64,000 nucleotides of DNA from Amphibacillus xylanus NBRC 15112 (GCF_000307165.1 NC_018704.1:1054001-1118000); one strand, 5' to 3'; positions 36,731 through 47,985 are shown, counted from the stretch's first letter. Notes: generated by a model not told the origin, from the letters alone. Translations and numbers: made by a program.

Positions 36731-37375
36731 ATGTGGTTGATTATTAGTCGGACTTTTATAATCTATTTCTTTGTTGTATTTTTCTTTCGTCTAATGGGAA
36801 AGAGAGAGATTGGTGAGCTAAGTTTACTTGATATTGTCATTTCAATTATGATGGCGGAACTCGCGATTATTGTAATAGGCGATACATCAAAGCACTTATT
36901 TGCTTCAATTGTTCCGATGTTAGTTCTAGTAGTGATCCAGCGTGTAACTGCATATATTTCATTAAAAAGTAAAAAATTTCGCGATTGGTTTGAGGGTAAA
37001 CCATCCATTATCATTTTAAACGGGAGAATTGATAAAAAAGAGATGCAAAACCATCGGTATAACTTTGATGATTTAATCTTGCAACTTCATGAAAAAGGAG
37101 TGAAGTGTGTGCAAGACGTGGAGTATGCAATATTAGAACCTTCAGGAAAACTGTCTGTATTTCCAAAAGAGAAACCAGAATCAACCGGATTTGTCCATCT
37201 TTTGATTGCAGACGGTGAAATCATGGAGGACTCATTAAAAATGATTGATAAAACGAAGGAATGGTTAAAAGCTGAATTGAGTAAACAAGGTTTTGATCAG
37301 ATTGAACAAATTCTTTACTGTACGCTTGATGGTGCGAACCGTTGGTATATTGATCTAGACACAAGTAAACGCTAA
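36731..37375 (+). CDS. DUF421 family membrane protein (YrbG-like)
   Basis: A 214-residue protein with three N-terminal helices (about 4-75), including FFFRLMGKREIGELSLLD, the DUF421 signature, then the soluble YetF-like domain (about 80-205) with KPSIIILNGRIDKKEM. Related proteins (YetF) affect spore germinant responses, but the function is unknown here. Convergent with spoVB. Confidence 0.88.
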   Translation: MWLIISRTFIIYFFVVFFFRLMGKREIGELSLLDIVISIMMAELAIIVIGDTSKHLFASIVPMLVLVVIQRVTAYISLKSKKFRDWFEGKPSIIILNGRIDKKEMQNHRYNFDDLILQLHEKGVKCVQDVEYAILEPSGKLSVFPKEKPESTGFVHLLIADGEIMEDSLKMIDKTKEWLKAELSKQGFDQIEQILYCTLDGANRWYIDLDTSKR

Positions 37376-37396
37376 TCATAAGGATTAGCGTTTTTT
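37368..37396. terminator. Bidirectional terminator overlapping both flanking genes
   Basis: AACGCTAATC (37368-37377) pairs with GATTAGCGTT (37383-37392), followed by T residues. It covers the stop of the DUF421 gene and abuts the end of spoVB. Confidence 0.88.
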
Positions 37397-38926
37397 AAAT
37401 AAAGGTTTTAATTCTTCAAAGGTAATGATTTTTAATCCAAATACAAAAATAAGATAAATCATACATAATAGAGCGATTATTAGAGATAAACTTGAAAAAT
37501 TCACTTGGTAGTTTGGCAATAAACTCATTAGTCCTTTGCCAGAAAAATATGTTAGGCAAACTAGACATAGCATTTTTATCATATTTACTAAACCAAAATC
37601 ATAACCAATCAACTTTTTTAAGCTGCCATAATGCAATAATGTTGTTAATATCGCAGTTACAGCTAATGCTAACGCAGTTCCAAAAATTCCGAATGCAACT
37701 TGTGACGTAAACAGCACTAAAATAACATATTTAATAATTGTGGAGATTAATGTATTCCACATCGCTACTTTAGCATAGTCAAGTGCTTGTAAAGCTGAGT
37801 TCAATGGGAATTGTAAATAGACAAATAAATAAAATGGTGCTAGGAATTTTATTAAATGACTTGCTTGACTACTACCGTACATTAGCTCGAGAATTGGTTC
37901 GGAAAATAACAGTAGAATGACAGTTGCAATTGCTCCTGATGCGAATGAGATCCGAATGGCTTGGTTAATCCGGTAATGAACAGTTACATGAGCACTTCTT
38001 GCATCTGCTTCACTAATATTAGGAATTAATGCGATCGCTAGAGCGTGTGTAATAAAAGTAGGAAAGAATAGTAACGGCATAGCGAATCCAGTTAACAGTC
38101 CATATTGTTTTGTAATAAAGGTTGTACTAAAACCAGCAAAGGCAAGACTTTGAGCCACTAAAATTGGTTCTAAAAAACTCGATAATGCACTAATTAAACG
38201 ACTCCCTGTACTTGGGATTGCAATTGAAAATAATGATCGAATCGTTTTCTGCCCACTCTTTAATGAGATTAAAAATTGATTTCTTAAATTTTTTGCTCGC
38301 TTAAATTTAAAATAACTTAATAAATAGAGGAATGAAATTAATTCACCGACAATCCCCGAAATCATGGCGCCAACTACTGCAAATTCAATACCATAAGGAA
38401 TTAAGAGGTTAACGAAAAAAGAGATAGTCACAGTACGCACGATTTGTTCAATCACTTGTGCGTAGCTTTGAGGCTTCATATTTTGTAAGCCTTGAAAATA
38501 GCCTCGTAGTACTGAGGTCAAACCGGTAATTGGGATCATCGGTGTCATCGCCATTAACGGGTAAACTGTTCTTGTATCAGTTAATAAATACTTAGCGATA
38601 TATGGTGCTGTGAAAAGAATAAGTGCAACAAAAAATAAACTCAAAAGACTAGTTATAATAAGTGATGTGATTAAGATGCTTTTTACTTGTTTTTGATTAT
38701 TTTTTACATTTGCTTCTGCTACTCGTTTTGCAATAGCTGTCGGTAATCCTATTTGAGATAACGTAAAAACGAGAAATAAGGTTGGTATCGCCATATTGTA
38801 TAAACCAATACCTTCTTCTCCCATTAATCTCACCATAAGGATTCGATTAAAGAAGCCAATAACACGTGTGACTAGGCCCGCGCCAATTAAAATGACTGTT
38901 CCTTTTAAAAAAGATTGCTTCGACAT
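37385..38926 (-). CDS. spoVB: Stage V sporulation protein B (MOP flippase)
   Basis: A 513-residue polysaccharide transporter of the MOP/MATE-like superfamily with about 14 membrane helices. It starts MSKQSFLKGTVILIGAGLVTR and has the family's RILMVRLMGEEGIGLYNMA segment. SpoVB is needed for spore cortex synthesis, probably as a lipid II flippase. It is divergent from comN-secDF, the same order as in B. subtilis. Confidence 0.93.
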   Translation of the reverse strand: MSKQSFLKGTVILIGAGLVTRVIGFFNRILMVRLMGEEGIGLYNMAIPTLFLVFTLSQIGLPTAIAKRVAEANVKNNQKQVKSILITSLIITSLLSLFFVALILFTAPYIAKYLLTDTRTVYPLMAMTPMIPITGLTSVLRGYFQGLQNMKPQSYAQVIEQIVRTVTISFFVNLLIPYGIEFAVVGAMISGIVGELISFLYLLSYFKFKRAKNLRNQFLISLKSGQKTIRSLFSIAIPSTGSRLISALSSFLEPILVAQSLAFAGFSTTFITKQYGLLTGFAMPLLFFPTFITHALAIALIPNISEADARSAHVTVHYRINQAIRISFASGAIATVILLLFSEPILELMYGSSQASHLIKFLAPFYLFVYLQFPLNSALQALDYAKVAMWNTLISTIIKYVILVLFTSQVAFGIFGTALALAVTAILTTLLHYGSLKKLIGYDFGLVNMIKMLCLVCLTYFSGKGLMSLLPNYQVNFSSLSLIIALLCMIYLIFVFGLKIITFEELKPLFKKR

Positions 38927-39039
38927 AATTCTAAAATCCTACCTTCTCAAAGTTATAAAATTCATATACAATGAATTATATGCACGGTAGCTGTACAAGC
39001 ATGACAAGTTCGTTAATTTATCTTAGAGGAGGGCATAAG

Positions 39040-39324
39040 ATGATTGAAAAACATGTTGAGGATTGGAAACCGCTAATACATAGGGTAATTGAAAGTAAAG
39101 CAGCCGAATTTCGACTATTAGGATATGGTGACGTCACAACTGAAGCTGTTTGGAATTGTTTATTAAAAAAGGTCTGGCGGAAAGAAAAAGTAATGAAACT
39201 TCATCAAGTCGTCGAAGATGTTTTTCATTTAAGTGGCCATCACTATATGTCATACATAACAATGGAAACGTATCAATCAGATGATTTAATGGCTTCAATT
39301 GCTGCAGTTACGAATATGGAATAA
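39040..39324 (+). CDS. comN: Post-transcriptional regulator ComN
   Basis: A 94-residue protein between spoVB and secDF, where B. subtilis has comN (yrzD). It begins MIEKHVEDWKPLIHRVIESKAAEF and ends in a small helical domain. ComN promotes polar localisation of comE mRNA through DivIVA in B. subtilis. ATG 39040 follows GAGGAGGG; an earlier in-frame ATG at 38971 has no such site. First residues quoted are split by family comparison from memory only. Confidence 0.8.
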   Translation: MIEKHVEDWKPLIHRVIESKAAEFRLLGYGDVTTEAVWNCLLKKVWRKEKVMKLHQVVEDVFHLSGHHYMSYITMETYQSDDLMASIAAVTNME

Positions 39325-39399
39325 ATTATTTAGCAGTAAACCAATACAAATTAGTGCCAATGACTTTAGTATTTTTGGTTTATTTAGGAGGAAAAAGCG

Positions 39400-41673
39400 A
39401 TGGTTAAGAAAAATCGTCTGATTAGTTTTGCTATTATCGTTATTACATTAGCAGTAGTGATCGGCATAACAATGTTTGATGCGGCAGCTGATTTAAAACT
39501 AGGACTAGATTTACAAGGTGGCGTCGAGATACTCTACGAGGTTGAGCCGATTAATGATGGGGAAGAATCAGATGAAAATCAAGAGATAAATCTCTCTGTG
39601 TTAGAAGCAACGGTACAATCATTACGCCAGCGTGTAGATGTATTAGGTGTGAATGAACCGAATTTTACAATTGAAGAACCTAACCGAATTCGGGTTCAAT
39701 TGGCTGGGATAGATAATGAAGAAGAAGCCCGTGAATTATTAGCTACATCAGCAAGATTGTCATTTCGTGATGTTGAAGGTAAAGAGTATTTAGATGGATC
39801 AGATTTAGTTGAAGGTGGAGCACGACAAGATTTTGACCCAACGACTAATCAAGCGATTGTCTCTTTACAGTTAAAAGATGGTAATAAGTTTGGGGCAGTG
39901 ACTAGAACAATTTTAGAGGATCCTAATTTACCAAATATATTAGTGATCTGGCTTGATTATGAAGAAGGCGATGATTTTTATGTAGAAGCAGAGAAAGCTA
40001 ACCCGAAATTTATCTCTGCACCAATGATTCGCAATGTTCTTAATGAAACCAATGTGCAAATTGACGGTGGATTTACCGTCCAATCTGCGCAACAGTTAGC
40101 TGATATTTTAAATGCAGGTTCGTTACCGGTTAACTTAGTTGAAGAATATTCTCGTTCTGTTAGTGCACAATTTGGAATTGATGCTCTAAATGAAACTGTG
40201 TTTGCTGGTGCAATTGGTATATTATTAATATTTATCTTTATGATTGTTGTTTATCGATTACCAGGTTTTATTTCAGTGATTACTTTAAGTCTGTATGTTT
40301 ATTTGGTGATATTGGTATTTGGTTGGATGAATGGTGTCTTAACACTTCCTGGAATTGCTGCTCTAATATTAGGGGTAGGAATGGCTGTTGATGCGAATAT
40401 TATTACCTATGAAAGAATGAAGGAAGAACTTATTCTTGGTAAAAGCATGGTCACAGCGTTTGAATCGGCTAACAAAAACTCACTATCGTCGATTATTGAT
40501 GCAAACCTGACAACGCTGATCGCTGCAGGAGTACTATTTGCATTCGGTACAAGTTCTGTTAAAGGTTTTGCAACATTACTGATTGTCAGTATTGTCTTAA
40601 GTCTCTTTACTTCAGTTTATGTCTCACGATTCTTATTAGACTTATTGGTTAAGAGTCGCGTAGTAAATGATCGTTATTCTTGGTTCGGATTAAGGAAATC
40701 TGCAATTAGAGATATTAGTGATACTTCAGAGGTAGAACCAAAACTATTTGGTAAAACATTTGATATCGCTGGTCATTGGAAGAAGTATTTATTAATTGGA
40801 TTAAGTTTAGTTGTATTGGGATTGGGATCATTCTTAATTATGGGACTAAACTTAAGTGTTGATTTTACATCAGGAACTAGAATTGATATTACTAGTGATG
40901 AGTTTTTAACTGAAGAAGTGATAAGTGAAGAATTTAGCCAATTAGAATTGGAATACCATTCACTATCATATTCAGGAAATGATAACGAAATCGCAGTTAT
41001 TCGTTTCAGTGAGCCACTTGATCAGGAAACAGTGGCAGAAGTAAGAGAACATTTTGATTCAGGTTATGACGCTGAGATAAATGCTAGTACAGTCTCACCA
41101 GTTGTAGGTCGAGAACTTGTTCGAAATGCACTAATGTCACTTATGATCGCATCAATATTTATAATCATTTATATCGCGATTCGCTTTGAATTTTATTCAG
41201 CTGTAGTTGCTGTTTCGGCATTAGTTTTTGACGTTGTTATAATGATTTTAGTTTTTAGTATATTTCAAATTGAATTTGATGAAACGATCATTGCAGCTAT
41301 TTTAACAATAATCGGTTACTCGATAAATGCAACAATTGTTAACTTTGACCGAATCAGGGAAAATATGAAGGCTGAGAAGAGAATACGCTCATATGAACAG
41401 TTAAGAAATGTTGTTAATAAAAGCTTAAGTCAAACATTCTTTAGAAGCCTAAATACTAGCTTAACAATTATTTTCACAGTAGTTAGTATTTTGTTCTTAG
41501 GTGCAAGTGCAATTACTAACTTCACAATTGCATTACTTGTTGGATTAATTGCGGGTATGTTCTCTTCAATGCTAATCGTAGGTCCAATTTGGGCAGCGTG
41601 GCGTGGTAAGTCAATTAAGGAAAAACCAATCGTATTCGAGGAGAAAAAACGAATGACTGGACCTCAAGTTTAA
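39400..41673 (+). CDS. secDF: Protein translocase SecDF (fused)
   Basis: Proton-driven Sec accessory pump of 757 residues that fuses SecD and SecF, as in B. subtilis. Twelve membrane helices are expected. The SecD half has DLQGGVEILYEV (about 34-45), the large P1 domain and GVGMAVDANIITYERMKEE (about 327-345). The SecF half starts near 450 with LSVDFTSGTRIDI and has IGYSINATIVNFDRIREN. Start ATG 39400 behind AGGAGG. Confidence 0.97.
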   Translation: MVKKNRLISFAIIVITLAVVIGITMFDAAADLKLGLDLQGGVEILYEVEPINDGEESDENQEINLSVLEATVQSLRQRVDVLGVNEPNFTIEEPNRIRVQLAGIDNEEEARELLATSARLSFRDVEGKEYLDGSDLVEGGARQDFDPTTNQAIVSLQLKDGNKFGAVTRTILEDPNLPNILVIWLDYEEGDDFYVEAEKANPKFISAPMIRNVLNETNVQIDGGFTVQSAQQLADILNAGSLPVNLVEEYSRSVSAQFGIDALNETVFAGAIGILLIFIFMIVVYRLPGFISVITLSLYVYLVILVFGWMNGVLTLPGIAALILGVGMAVDANIITYERMKEELILGKSMVTAFESANKNSLSSIIDANLTTLIAAGVLFAFGTSSVKGFATLLIVSIVLSLFTSVYVSRFLLDLLVKSRVVNDRYSWFGLRKSAIRDISDTSEVEPKLFGKTFDIAGHWKKYLLIGLSLVVLGLGSFLIMGLNLSVDFTSGTRIDITSDEFLTEEVISEEFSQLELEYHSLSYSGNDNEIAVIRFSEPLDQETVAEVREHFDSGYDAEINASTVSPVVGRELVRNALMSLMIASIFIIIYIAIRFEFYSAVVAVSALVFDVVIMILVFSIFQIEFDETIIAAILTIIGYSINATIVNFDRIRENMKAEKRIRSYEQLRNVVNKSLSQTFFRSLNTSLTIIFTVVSILFLGASAITNFTIALLVGLIAGMFSSMLIVGPIWAAWRGKSIKEKPIVFEEKKRMTGPQV

Positions 41674-41762
41674 TTTTGTTTAAACATGACGATTTGGTGG
41701 AATAGATATCTATATCAGATTTTAATTTGATTTAATTGATAAAATTGTAAGAGGTGTGCAGT

Positions 41763-42077
41763 ATGAAAAGCCAGGTTTACATTATTTCAGCTCTTGTTTT
41801 TGCTTTACTTATTGCCGTTTTTGCGGTGATTAACGTTGAACCTGTATCAGTAAATTATTTATTTGTCACAACTGATTCACCACTCATTATCGTTATTTTA
41901 AGTTCAGCATTATTCGGCAGTTTAATGACTGGAGGATTTAGTATTTATCACTTGATTAAGTTACGCAAGCATATGAGATTATTAGAAAAAGAAAATAGAA
42001 ATTTAAAGACGAATCAAGTATTTCAATCACATATTGAAGCTGATGAAATCGATGAGATTGAATTGATTGAGGAATAA
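41763..42077 (+). CDS. LapA family membrane protein (YrvD-like)
   Basis: A 104-residue protein with two membrane helices (about 4-22 and 40-62) and an acidic, coiled-coil-like cytoplasmic tail. It matches the LapA/DUF1049 family by the NVEPVSVNYLF segment. Located between secDF and recJ as yrvD in B. subtilis. Function not established; the E. coli homologue acts with LapB in envelope regulation. Confidence 0.82.
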   Translation: MKSQVYIISALVFALLIAVFAVINVEPVSVNYLFVTTDSPLIIVILSSALFGSLMTGGFSIYHLIKLRKHMRLLEKENRNLKTNQVFQSHIEADEIDEIELIEE

Positions 42078-42154
42078 CCTTAAAGGATGGAATTTATAAG
42101 ATCATTGAACCCCTCGACTTACTTTAGTATAATAGGTAGGTCAGGGGTGAATTT

Positions 42155-44473
42155 ATGTTAGCGAGTCAAATGAAGTGGAATTTTACATATATGGAAGATG
42201 ATCGCAAGGATCAAGTTGATTCTGAGGTTAATATAGTAAAACAATTGTTAAAGAACCGTGGAATTACTGGAACAAAAGAAACGAACCAGTTTTTAAATCC
42301 CCAATTAACTGATCTACATCAACCGCATTTGTTAAATGGTCTAGTAGAAAGTAAACAACGAATCGAACTAGCAATTGATGAAGGTGAAAGTATTTTAGTC
42401 TTTGGTGATTATGATGCTGACGGTGTAACAGCAACAACGATATTAGTAGAAACATTAAATGAGCTTGGCGCAATGTGTGACTACTATATTCCTAATCGTT
42501 TTACAGAAGGCTATGGTCCTAATCCAGAAGCATTTAGACAAGCCAAAAATCAAGGGTTTAGTTTAGTTATTACAGTTGATACTGGAATTGCTGCGTTCGA
42601 AGCGGCTGATACTGCAAAAGAAATTGGATTAGATCTTATTATTACAGACCACCATGAAATTCAAGAAGAATTACCTACTGCGTATGCTATTATTCACCCA
42701 AAGCTATCTGAAAACTATCCTTTCAAAGATTTAGCTGGTGTAGGCGTCGCGTTTAAATTAGCGGAGTATCTGTTAGGTTATTTTCCAACTCAATTTCTTG
42801 ATTTGGTTGCCATTGGAACAATAGCCGATCTTGTTCCTTTACTTAGTGAGAACCGAATTTTAACAAAGTATGGTTTGGATTCCTTAACAAACACAGATCG
42901 TCCTGGTTTGCGAGCCTTAAAAGAAGTGGCTTCAATAAAAGGTGAAGTAGACGAGCAAGATATTGGCTTCGGTATTGGACCACGATTAAATGCAGCCGGT
43001 CGATTGGAAACGGCCTATCCTGCTGTTCAATTATTACTTACCCGTGACCCAGAAGAAGCACAAGCTTTGGCTACGGAGATTAATTTAATTAACCAAGAAC
43101 GCCAAGAAATAGTAAGTGAAATTGTTGATGAAGCAATAGAAATGGTAAATCAAACGCAAGATATTAATCATTCTGTAATTATTGTTGCTAAGGAAGGCTG
43201 GAATGAAGGCGTTCTAGGTATAGTAGCATCGAGATTGGTTCGGATCTATCAACGACCAGCTATTTGTTTAGCGCTAAAACCTGAAGATCAGATTGCAAAG
43301 GGTTCTGGTCGTAGTATTGCTGCATTTGATCTATTTGATAGTGGGATGAAAATACAAGATCAATTTATACGGTTTGGTGGTCATGCTCAAGCGATTGGAT
43401 TAACAATTGAACTGGATAAAGTTGATGAATTACGCACACTATTAAATAATGATGCGGCCAATCAGTTAGCACCAGAAGATTTTAAAGAGCAATTGAATAT
43501 AGAGCTAAGTCTTGATATTGATCAATTAACGTTAAGTACTGTAAATGAGATTAATCAATTAGCTCCTTTTGGAATGGGGAACCCTAGGCCTTATTTCTAC
43601 TTGAAAGGCCATCCGCAAGAACTGAAACAAATAGGTGCGAAAAACAATCACTTAAAATTTACATTGGCGCAAGACGATCAAAAATTATCAGCAATTGCTT
43701 TTGGTTACGGTGACTACTCTTCACGCATTTCACCACATGATCAATTAGAAGTTGTTGGTGAATTACAAATCAATGAGTGGAATGGCACGCGTTCATTACA
43801 ATTGCTCGTCAAAGATTTTCAGGTTCAAGGCTATCAGCTTTTTGATTATCGAGGCTCTAAATTTTGGCATAATCAAATTCAACATTTATTTGACCAAGAA
43901 TATCTGTGTCTCCAGTTTCAAAATCATCCGATTGAATCTGAATTAGAAATAACTCAGTTTGATCAATTAGATCAGAATCAAATTCCTGAGGTAACAGATT
44001 TAGTTTTACTTGATTTACCAAAAGATTTAAAGCAATTATCACAATTATTATCAAAAATCAAACCAAAAAATCTGTATGCATGCTATAATTTAGCAGGGCA
44101 GAAAGATTGGACTGCTTTTCCAACGCGAGATGATTTTAAATGGTTTTACGGTTTCTTAATAAAACGTAAAGCGTATAATCATAAATTGGAACAGAAACAA
44201 GTGGCTGGCCATACTGGTTGGCGAGTAGAAAAGATTGAATTTATCATAAATGTGTTTTATGAACTAAAGTTTGTTAAAATAGATAATGAAGTTGTTTCAT
44301 TAAATGATTCGGTAGAAAAACGTCAGTTAACTGATTCAACATATTATCAACAAGGATTAAAACAAAAAGAATTACAGGAAGTACTCTATTATTCAAACTA
44401 TCAACAATTGAAGTCATGGTTCATAAGTCAAGTTGAAGATAGAGTCAAGGAGGAAGAAGTTAATGGATTATAA
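42155..44473 (+). CDS. recJ: Single-stranded-DNA-specific exonuclease RecJ
   Basis: 5'-3' exonuclease of 772 residues for recombination and mismatch repair. DHH-family motifs: [14 protein letters not shown] (about 83-96, motif I), VDTGIAA, ITDHHEI (about 163-169, motif III) and a DHHA1 region with [11 protein letters not shown] and [10 protein letters not shown] (about 386-415). An OB-fold and the Firmicutes-specific C-terminal domain follow. The stop overlaps the start of apt by 11 bases. Confidence 0.96.
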   Translation: MLASQMKWNFTYMEDDRKDQVDSEVNIVKQLLKNRGITGTKETNQFLNPQLTDLHQPHLLNGLVESKQRIELAIDEGESILVFGDYDADGVTATTILVETLNELGAMCDYYIPNRFTEGYGPNPEAFRQAKNQGFSLVITVDTGIAAFEAADTAKEIGLDLIITDHHEIQEELPTAYAIIHPKLSENYPFKDLAGVGVAFKLAEYLLGYFPTQFLDLVAIGTIADLVPLLSENRILTKYGLDSLTNTDRPGLRALKEVASIKGEVDEQDIGFGIGPRLNAAGRLETAYPAVQLLLTRDPEEAQALATEINLINQERQEIVSEIVDEAIEMVNQTQDINHSVIIVAKEGWNEGVLGIVASRLVRIYQRPAICLALKPEDQIAKGSGRSIAAFDLFDSGMKIQDQFIRFGGHAQAIGLTIELDKVDELRTLLNNDAANQLAPEDFKEQLNIELSLDIDQLTLSTVNEINQLAPFGMGNPRPYFYLKGHPQELKQIGAKNNHLKFTLAQDDQKLSAIAFGYGDYSSRISPHDQLEVVGELQINEWNGTRSLQLLVKDFQVQGYQLFDYRGSKFWHNQIQHLFDQEYLCLQFQNHPIESELEITQFDQLDQNQIPEVTDLVLLDLPKDLKQLSQLLSKIKPKNLYACYNLAGQKDWTAFPTRDDFKWFYGFLIKRKAYNHKLEQKQVAGHTGWRVEKIEFIINVFYELKFVKIDNEVVSLNDSVEKRQLTDSTYYQQGLKQKELQEVLYYSNYQQLKSWFISQVEDRVKEEEVNGL

Positions 44474-44978
44474 ACAATTTATTACATTGGTCGAAGACTG
44501 GCCAAAAGAAGGCGTTCAATTTAAAGACATTACTACGTTAATGGATAATGGTGTAGCTTATAAATCAGCTGTAGATGAAATCGTCCAATATGCTAAAGAT
44601 AGACAAGTTGACATTATTGTCGGCCCAGAAGCTAGAGGATTTATCGTAGGTTGTCCAGTTGCATATGCATTGGAAATTGGTTTTGCGCCTGTTCGTAAAG
44701 AAGGTAAATTACCACGTGAAGTCATTAAGGTAGATTATGGTTTAGAGTACGGTAAAGATGTGTTAACCATTCATAAAGATGCAATCAAACCAGGACAACG
44801 TGTTTTAATCACAGATGACTTGTTAGCTACTGGTGGAACGATTGAAGCAACAATCAAGCTTGTAGAAGAACTAGGCGGGGTTGTAGTTGGTTGTGCATTT
44901 TTAATTGAATTATCATATCTAAATGGACGAGATAAGCTTGAAGGTTATGATGTTTTAACATTAATGGAATACAATTAA
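44463..44978 (+). CDS. apt: Adenine phosphoribosyltransferase
   Basis: Salvages adenine to AMP with PRPP; 171 residues. The PRPP-binding motif [16 protein letters not shown] is at about 119-134 and the adenine-binding start is KDITTLM. ATG 44463 overlaps the end of recJ and has AAGGAGGAAG upstream. Conserved recJ-apt-relA order. Confidence 0.97.
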   Translation: MDYKQFITLVEDWPKEGVQFKDITTLMDNGVAYKSAVDEIVQYAKDRQVDIIVGPEARGFIVGCPVAYALEIGFAPVRKEGKLPREVIKVDYGLEYGKDVLTIHKDAIKPGQRVLITDDLLATGGTIEATIKLVEELGGVVVGCAFLIELSYLNGRDKLEGYDVLTLMEYN

Positions 44979-44989
44979 GAGACATTTTG

Positions 44990-45020
44990 GCGTACCTTGA
45001 ATAGGTGCGCTTTCCTTTTA
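44990..45020 (+). terminator. Probable terminator after apt
   Basis: GCGTACCT (44990-44997) pairs with AGGTGCGC (45003-45010) with one wobble; followed by TTTCCTTTTA. relA then probably has its own promoter in the AT-rich 200 bases that follow. Confidence 0.6.
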
Positions 45021-45220
45021 TATTAGTTATAGTTGCTCTTATCATTTATTTAATCTAATATATTATTAATTAATATAATCTTGAAATGTTTTTCTAAATT
45101 GAGCTAAAATATAAAGAACTCATACTTTTTATAAGAATAATATGTAAAACAATCGTAAATTGATTGTCTGATTTTTTAAATAATGCAACTTATTAATACA
45201 AGAATTAGGGTGATTTAAAA

Positions 45221-47410
45221 ATGTCAAGAGAAAAGATATTGACACTGGAGGATGTTATCGAGATTGCATCATATCTCTCGGACGACGATATTAAACTGAT
45301 ACGTCGTGCTTTTGAGTATGCATATAAAGCTCATGAAAATCAATATAGACGTTCTGGTGAACCGTATATTATTCACCCTGTTCAAGTTGCAAGCATTTTA
45401 GCTAAGTTAGGCTTAGATGCTGAAACAATTGCAGGTGGTTTTTTACATGATGTTGTTGAAGATACAGATAAGACATTAAAAGATATTGAAGAAGCATTTA
45501 ATGAAGAGATTGCAATGCTTGTTGACGGTGTCACGAAGTTAGGGAAAATTCAGTATAAGTCACAAGAAGCACAGCAAGCTGAAAATCACCGAAAAATGTT
45601 TATTGCAATGTCTAAAGATATACGGGTCATTTTGATTAAGTTAGCAGATCGTGTTCATAACATGCGCACGCTTAAATATTTACCACCAGAAAAACAGAGA
45701 AGGATTGCAAATGAGACGTTAGAAATATTTGCACCACTTGCTCATCGTTTAGGTATCTCCGCAATCAAATGGGAATTAGAAGATGTTGCTTTAAGGTATT
45801 TAAATCCACAGCAGTATTATCGGATTGTTAACCTGATGAAACAAAAACGTGAAGAACGTGAGAATTATATTGAAGAGGTTATGATTGAAGTTCAAAAGCA
45901 ACTAGAACAAGTTAATATAAGAGCTGAATTCTCAGGAAGACCAAAACACATTTATAGTATTTATCGAAAAATGATGTTACAAAATAAACAATTTGATGAA
46001 ATTTATGATTTATTAGCAGTAAGAATTATTGTTAATAGTATTAAAGACTGTTACGCAGTGCTTGGTATTATTCATACGTGTTGGAAACCAATGCCTGGCC
46101 GTTTTAAAGATTATATTGCGATGCCGAAACCTAACCTGTATCAATCACTTCATACAACCGTAATTGGACCAAAAGGTGCACCTTTAGAAGTTCAAATTCG
46201 AACGAAAGAAATGCACGAAATTGCTGAATACGGAATTGCAGCTCACTGGGCGTATAAAGAAGGTAAATCTGTTAAGCCAGGTAAAGGCAATCCAGAAGAA
46301 AAGCTTGCTTGGTTTAGAGAAATCCTTGAATCGCAAAGTGAAACGAATGATGCAGAAGAATTTATGGAGTCACTTAAAGTTGAATTATTCGCTGATATGG
46401 TCTATGTGTTTACGCCTAAGGGAGATGTTATTGAATTACCTAAAGGCTCAATTCCAATTGACTTCGCTTACAAAATTCACACTGAAATTGGTAATCATAC
46501 GATTGGAACCCGAGTAAATGGAAAGATGGAGCCGTTAGATTATCAATTGAAAAATGGTGATATCGTTGAGGTATTAACATCGCAACATTCATATGGTCCA
46601 TCTCGAGATTGGCTGAATATGACACAAACTTCTCAAGCGCGCAATAAAATTAAGCAATTTTTCAAGAAGCAACAACGAGAAGAAAATGTGATTAAGGGTA
46701 AAGAACTAATTGAAAAAGAATTACGAAATTTAGGCTATGACTTGAAAGAAGTTTTAAAAGAGGAAAATCTACAACGCGTAGCTGATCGATTTAACTTTAT
46801 TAGTATCGATGATATGTGGGCAGCTGTTGGCTATCAAGGTATTACAGCCTCTCAAATTGCCACTCGGTTAACAGATAAATTACGAGAGCAAAAGAAAGAT
46901 TTAAGCTCAACGTTAGATCAAGTTCAGAAAAAGCCTCTATCAAAGCCACACCGTAGGAAAGAAACAGGTGTAGTTGTAGAAGGCGTCGATAATTTACTTG
47001 TTCGCTTAGCTAAGTGCTGTAACCCTGTACCTGGTGATGAAATAATCGGCTACATTACTAAGGGACGTGGTGTGTCAGTTCACAGAAAAAACTGTCCAAA
47101 TTTAAATGATGATGACATTAAAGATCGATTACTACAAGTTACTTGGGAAGCTGGTAATAGTGAGACAAAGCAATACCAGGTAGACTTAGAGATTTCAGCT
47201 TACGATAGACGTGGATTGTTAAATGATATTTTACAAACTGTTAATGAATTAGGTGCTAATATTGTTGGTGTTAATGGTAAAACAGATCGAAACAAGATCG
47301 CGATGATACACTTATCAATCCTGATTAACAATATTAATCACTTGAAAAAAGCAGTTGATCAAATTAAGCAAATTAAAGATGTGTATACTGTTAAACGTGT
47401 TGTTCAATAA
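45221..47410 (+). CDS. relA: Bifunctional (p)ppGpp synthetase/hydrolase Rel
   Basis: Stringent response enzyme of 729 residues. The HD hydrolase domain has HDVVEDT (about 76-82); the synthetase domain carries RFKDYIAMPKPNLYQSLHT (RxKD type, typical of bifunctional Rel enzymes); then a TGS domain (VFTPKGDVIELPKGS, about 396-410), a zinc-finger/CC region (AKCCNPVPGDEI) and a C-terminal ACT domain. Start ATG 45221 with a weak AGGGTG upstream. It is followed by dtd. Confidence 0.97.
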   Translation: MSREKILTLEDVIEIASYLSDDDIKLIRRAFEYAYKAHENQYRRSGEPYIIHPVQVASILAKLGLDAETIAGGFLHDVVEDTDKTLKDIEEAFNEEIAMLVDGVTKLGKIQYKSQEAQQAENHRKMFIAMSKDIRVILIKLADRVHNMRTLKYLPPEKQRRIANETLEIFAPLAHRLGISAIKWELEDVALRYLNPQQYYRIVNLMKQKREERENYIEEVMIEVQKQLEQVNIRAEFSGRPKHIYSIYRKMMLQNKQFDEIYDLLAVRIIVNSIKDCYAVLGIIHTCWKPMPGRFKDYIAMPKPNLYQSLHTTVIGPKGAPLEVQIRTKEMHEIAEYGIAAHWAYKEGKSVKPGKGNPEEKLAWFREILESQSETNDAEEFMESLKVELFADMVYVFTPKGDVIELPKGSIPIDFAYKIHTEIGNHTIGTRVNGKMEPLDYQLKNGDIVEVLTSQHSYGPSRDWLNMTQTSQARNKIKQFFKKQQREENVIKGKELIEKELRNLGYDLKEVLKEENLQRVADRFNFISIDDMWAAVGYQGITASQIATRLTDKLREQKKDLSSTLDQVQKKPLSKPHRRKETGVVVEGVDNLLVRLAKCCNPVPGDEIIGYITKGRGVSVHRKNCPNLNDDDIKDRLLQVTWEAGNSETKQYQVDLEISAYDRRGLLNDILQTVNELGANIVGVNGKTDRNKIAMIHLSILINNINHLKKAVDQIKQIKDVYTVKRVVQ

Positions 47411-47425
47411 AAGGAGATTTATAAG

Positions 47426-47872
47426 ATGCGAGCTGTTATTCAAAAAGTAAGTCAAGCAAGTGTAAAAGTAGAGAATAAGATCGTTGGGCAAATTGATCAT
47501 GGGTTTGTCGTATTGTTAGGTGTCACGCATAATGACACTGAAGAAGATGCTGAGTATTTAGCTAAGAAAATTTGCCATTTGCGAATTTTTGAAGACGAAG
47601 CAGAGAAGATGAATCTATCCTTGTTAGATGTTCAAGGATCAGTTCTTTCTATCTCGCAATTCACGCTATATAGTGATACGAGAAAGGGCCGCCGTCCAAG
47701 CTTTACAGATGCTGCTAGACCTGAACAGGCTAATCAATTATATGAATATTTCAATCAACAGATTGAATCGTATGGTGTTAAATTAGAAACAGGAGAATTC
47801 GGTGCAATGATGGATGTGTCGTTGATAAATCAAGGTCCTGTAACAATTATTATTGATAGTGAACAACGTTAA
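47426..47872 (+). CDS. dtd: D-aminoacyl-tRNA deacylase
   Basis: Hydrolyses D-amino acids wrongly attached to tRNA; 148 residues. It has [16 protein letters not shown], the SQFTLYSD motif (about 79-86) and the GPVTI motif (about 137-141) that form the active site across the dimer. AAGGAG precedes the ATG; probably co-transcribed with relA. Confidence 0.97.
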   Translation: MRAVIQKVSQASVKVENKIVGQIDHGFVVLLGVTHNDTEEDAEYLAKKICHLRIFEDEAEKMNLSLLDVQGSVLSISQFTLYSDTRKGRRPSFTDAARPEQANQLYEYFNQQIESYGVKLETGEFGAMMDVSLINQGPVTIIIDSEQR

Positions 47873-47877
47873 ATGTA

Positions 47878-47911
47878 GATAGGTATGATTAAGTCATGCC
47901 TATCTTTTTTA
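47878..47911 (+). terminator. Terminator after dtd
   Basis: GATAGGTATGA (47878-47888) pairs with TCATGCCTATC (47894-47904) with one wobble, followed by six T residues. Confidence 0.92.
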
Positions 47912-47926
47912 ATTTGCGAAAGTTTA

Positions 47927-47965
47927 TTGATATGAACTTTACAAAAAGTTAACAGATACTTAATA
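47927..47965 (+). promoter_or_regulatory. PhoP-box-like repeats before pstB
   Basis: Four hexamers at an exact 11-base period: TTGATA (47927), TTTACA (47938), TTAACA (47949) and TTAATA (47960), each separated by 5 bases. The B. subtilis PhoP consensus is direct repeats of TTHACA spaced by about 5 bases. A TATAAT (47986-47991) lies 20 bases downstream, placing the repeats upstream of a promoter for pstB-phoU. Confidence 0.75.
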
Positions 47966-47985
47966 ATGAATTTATACTCCAACGC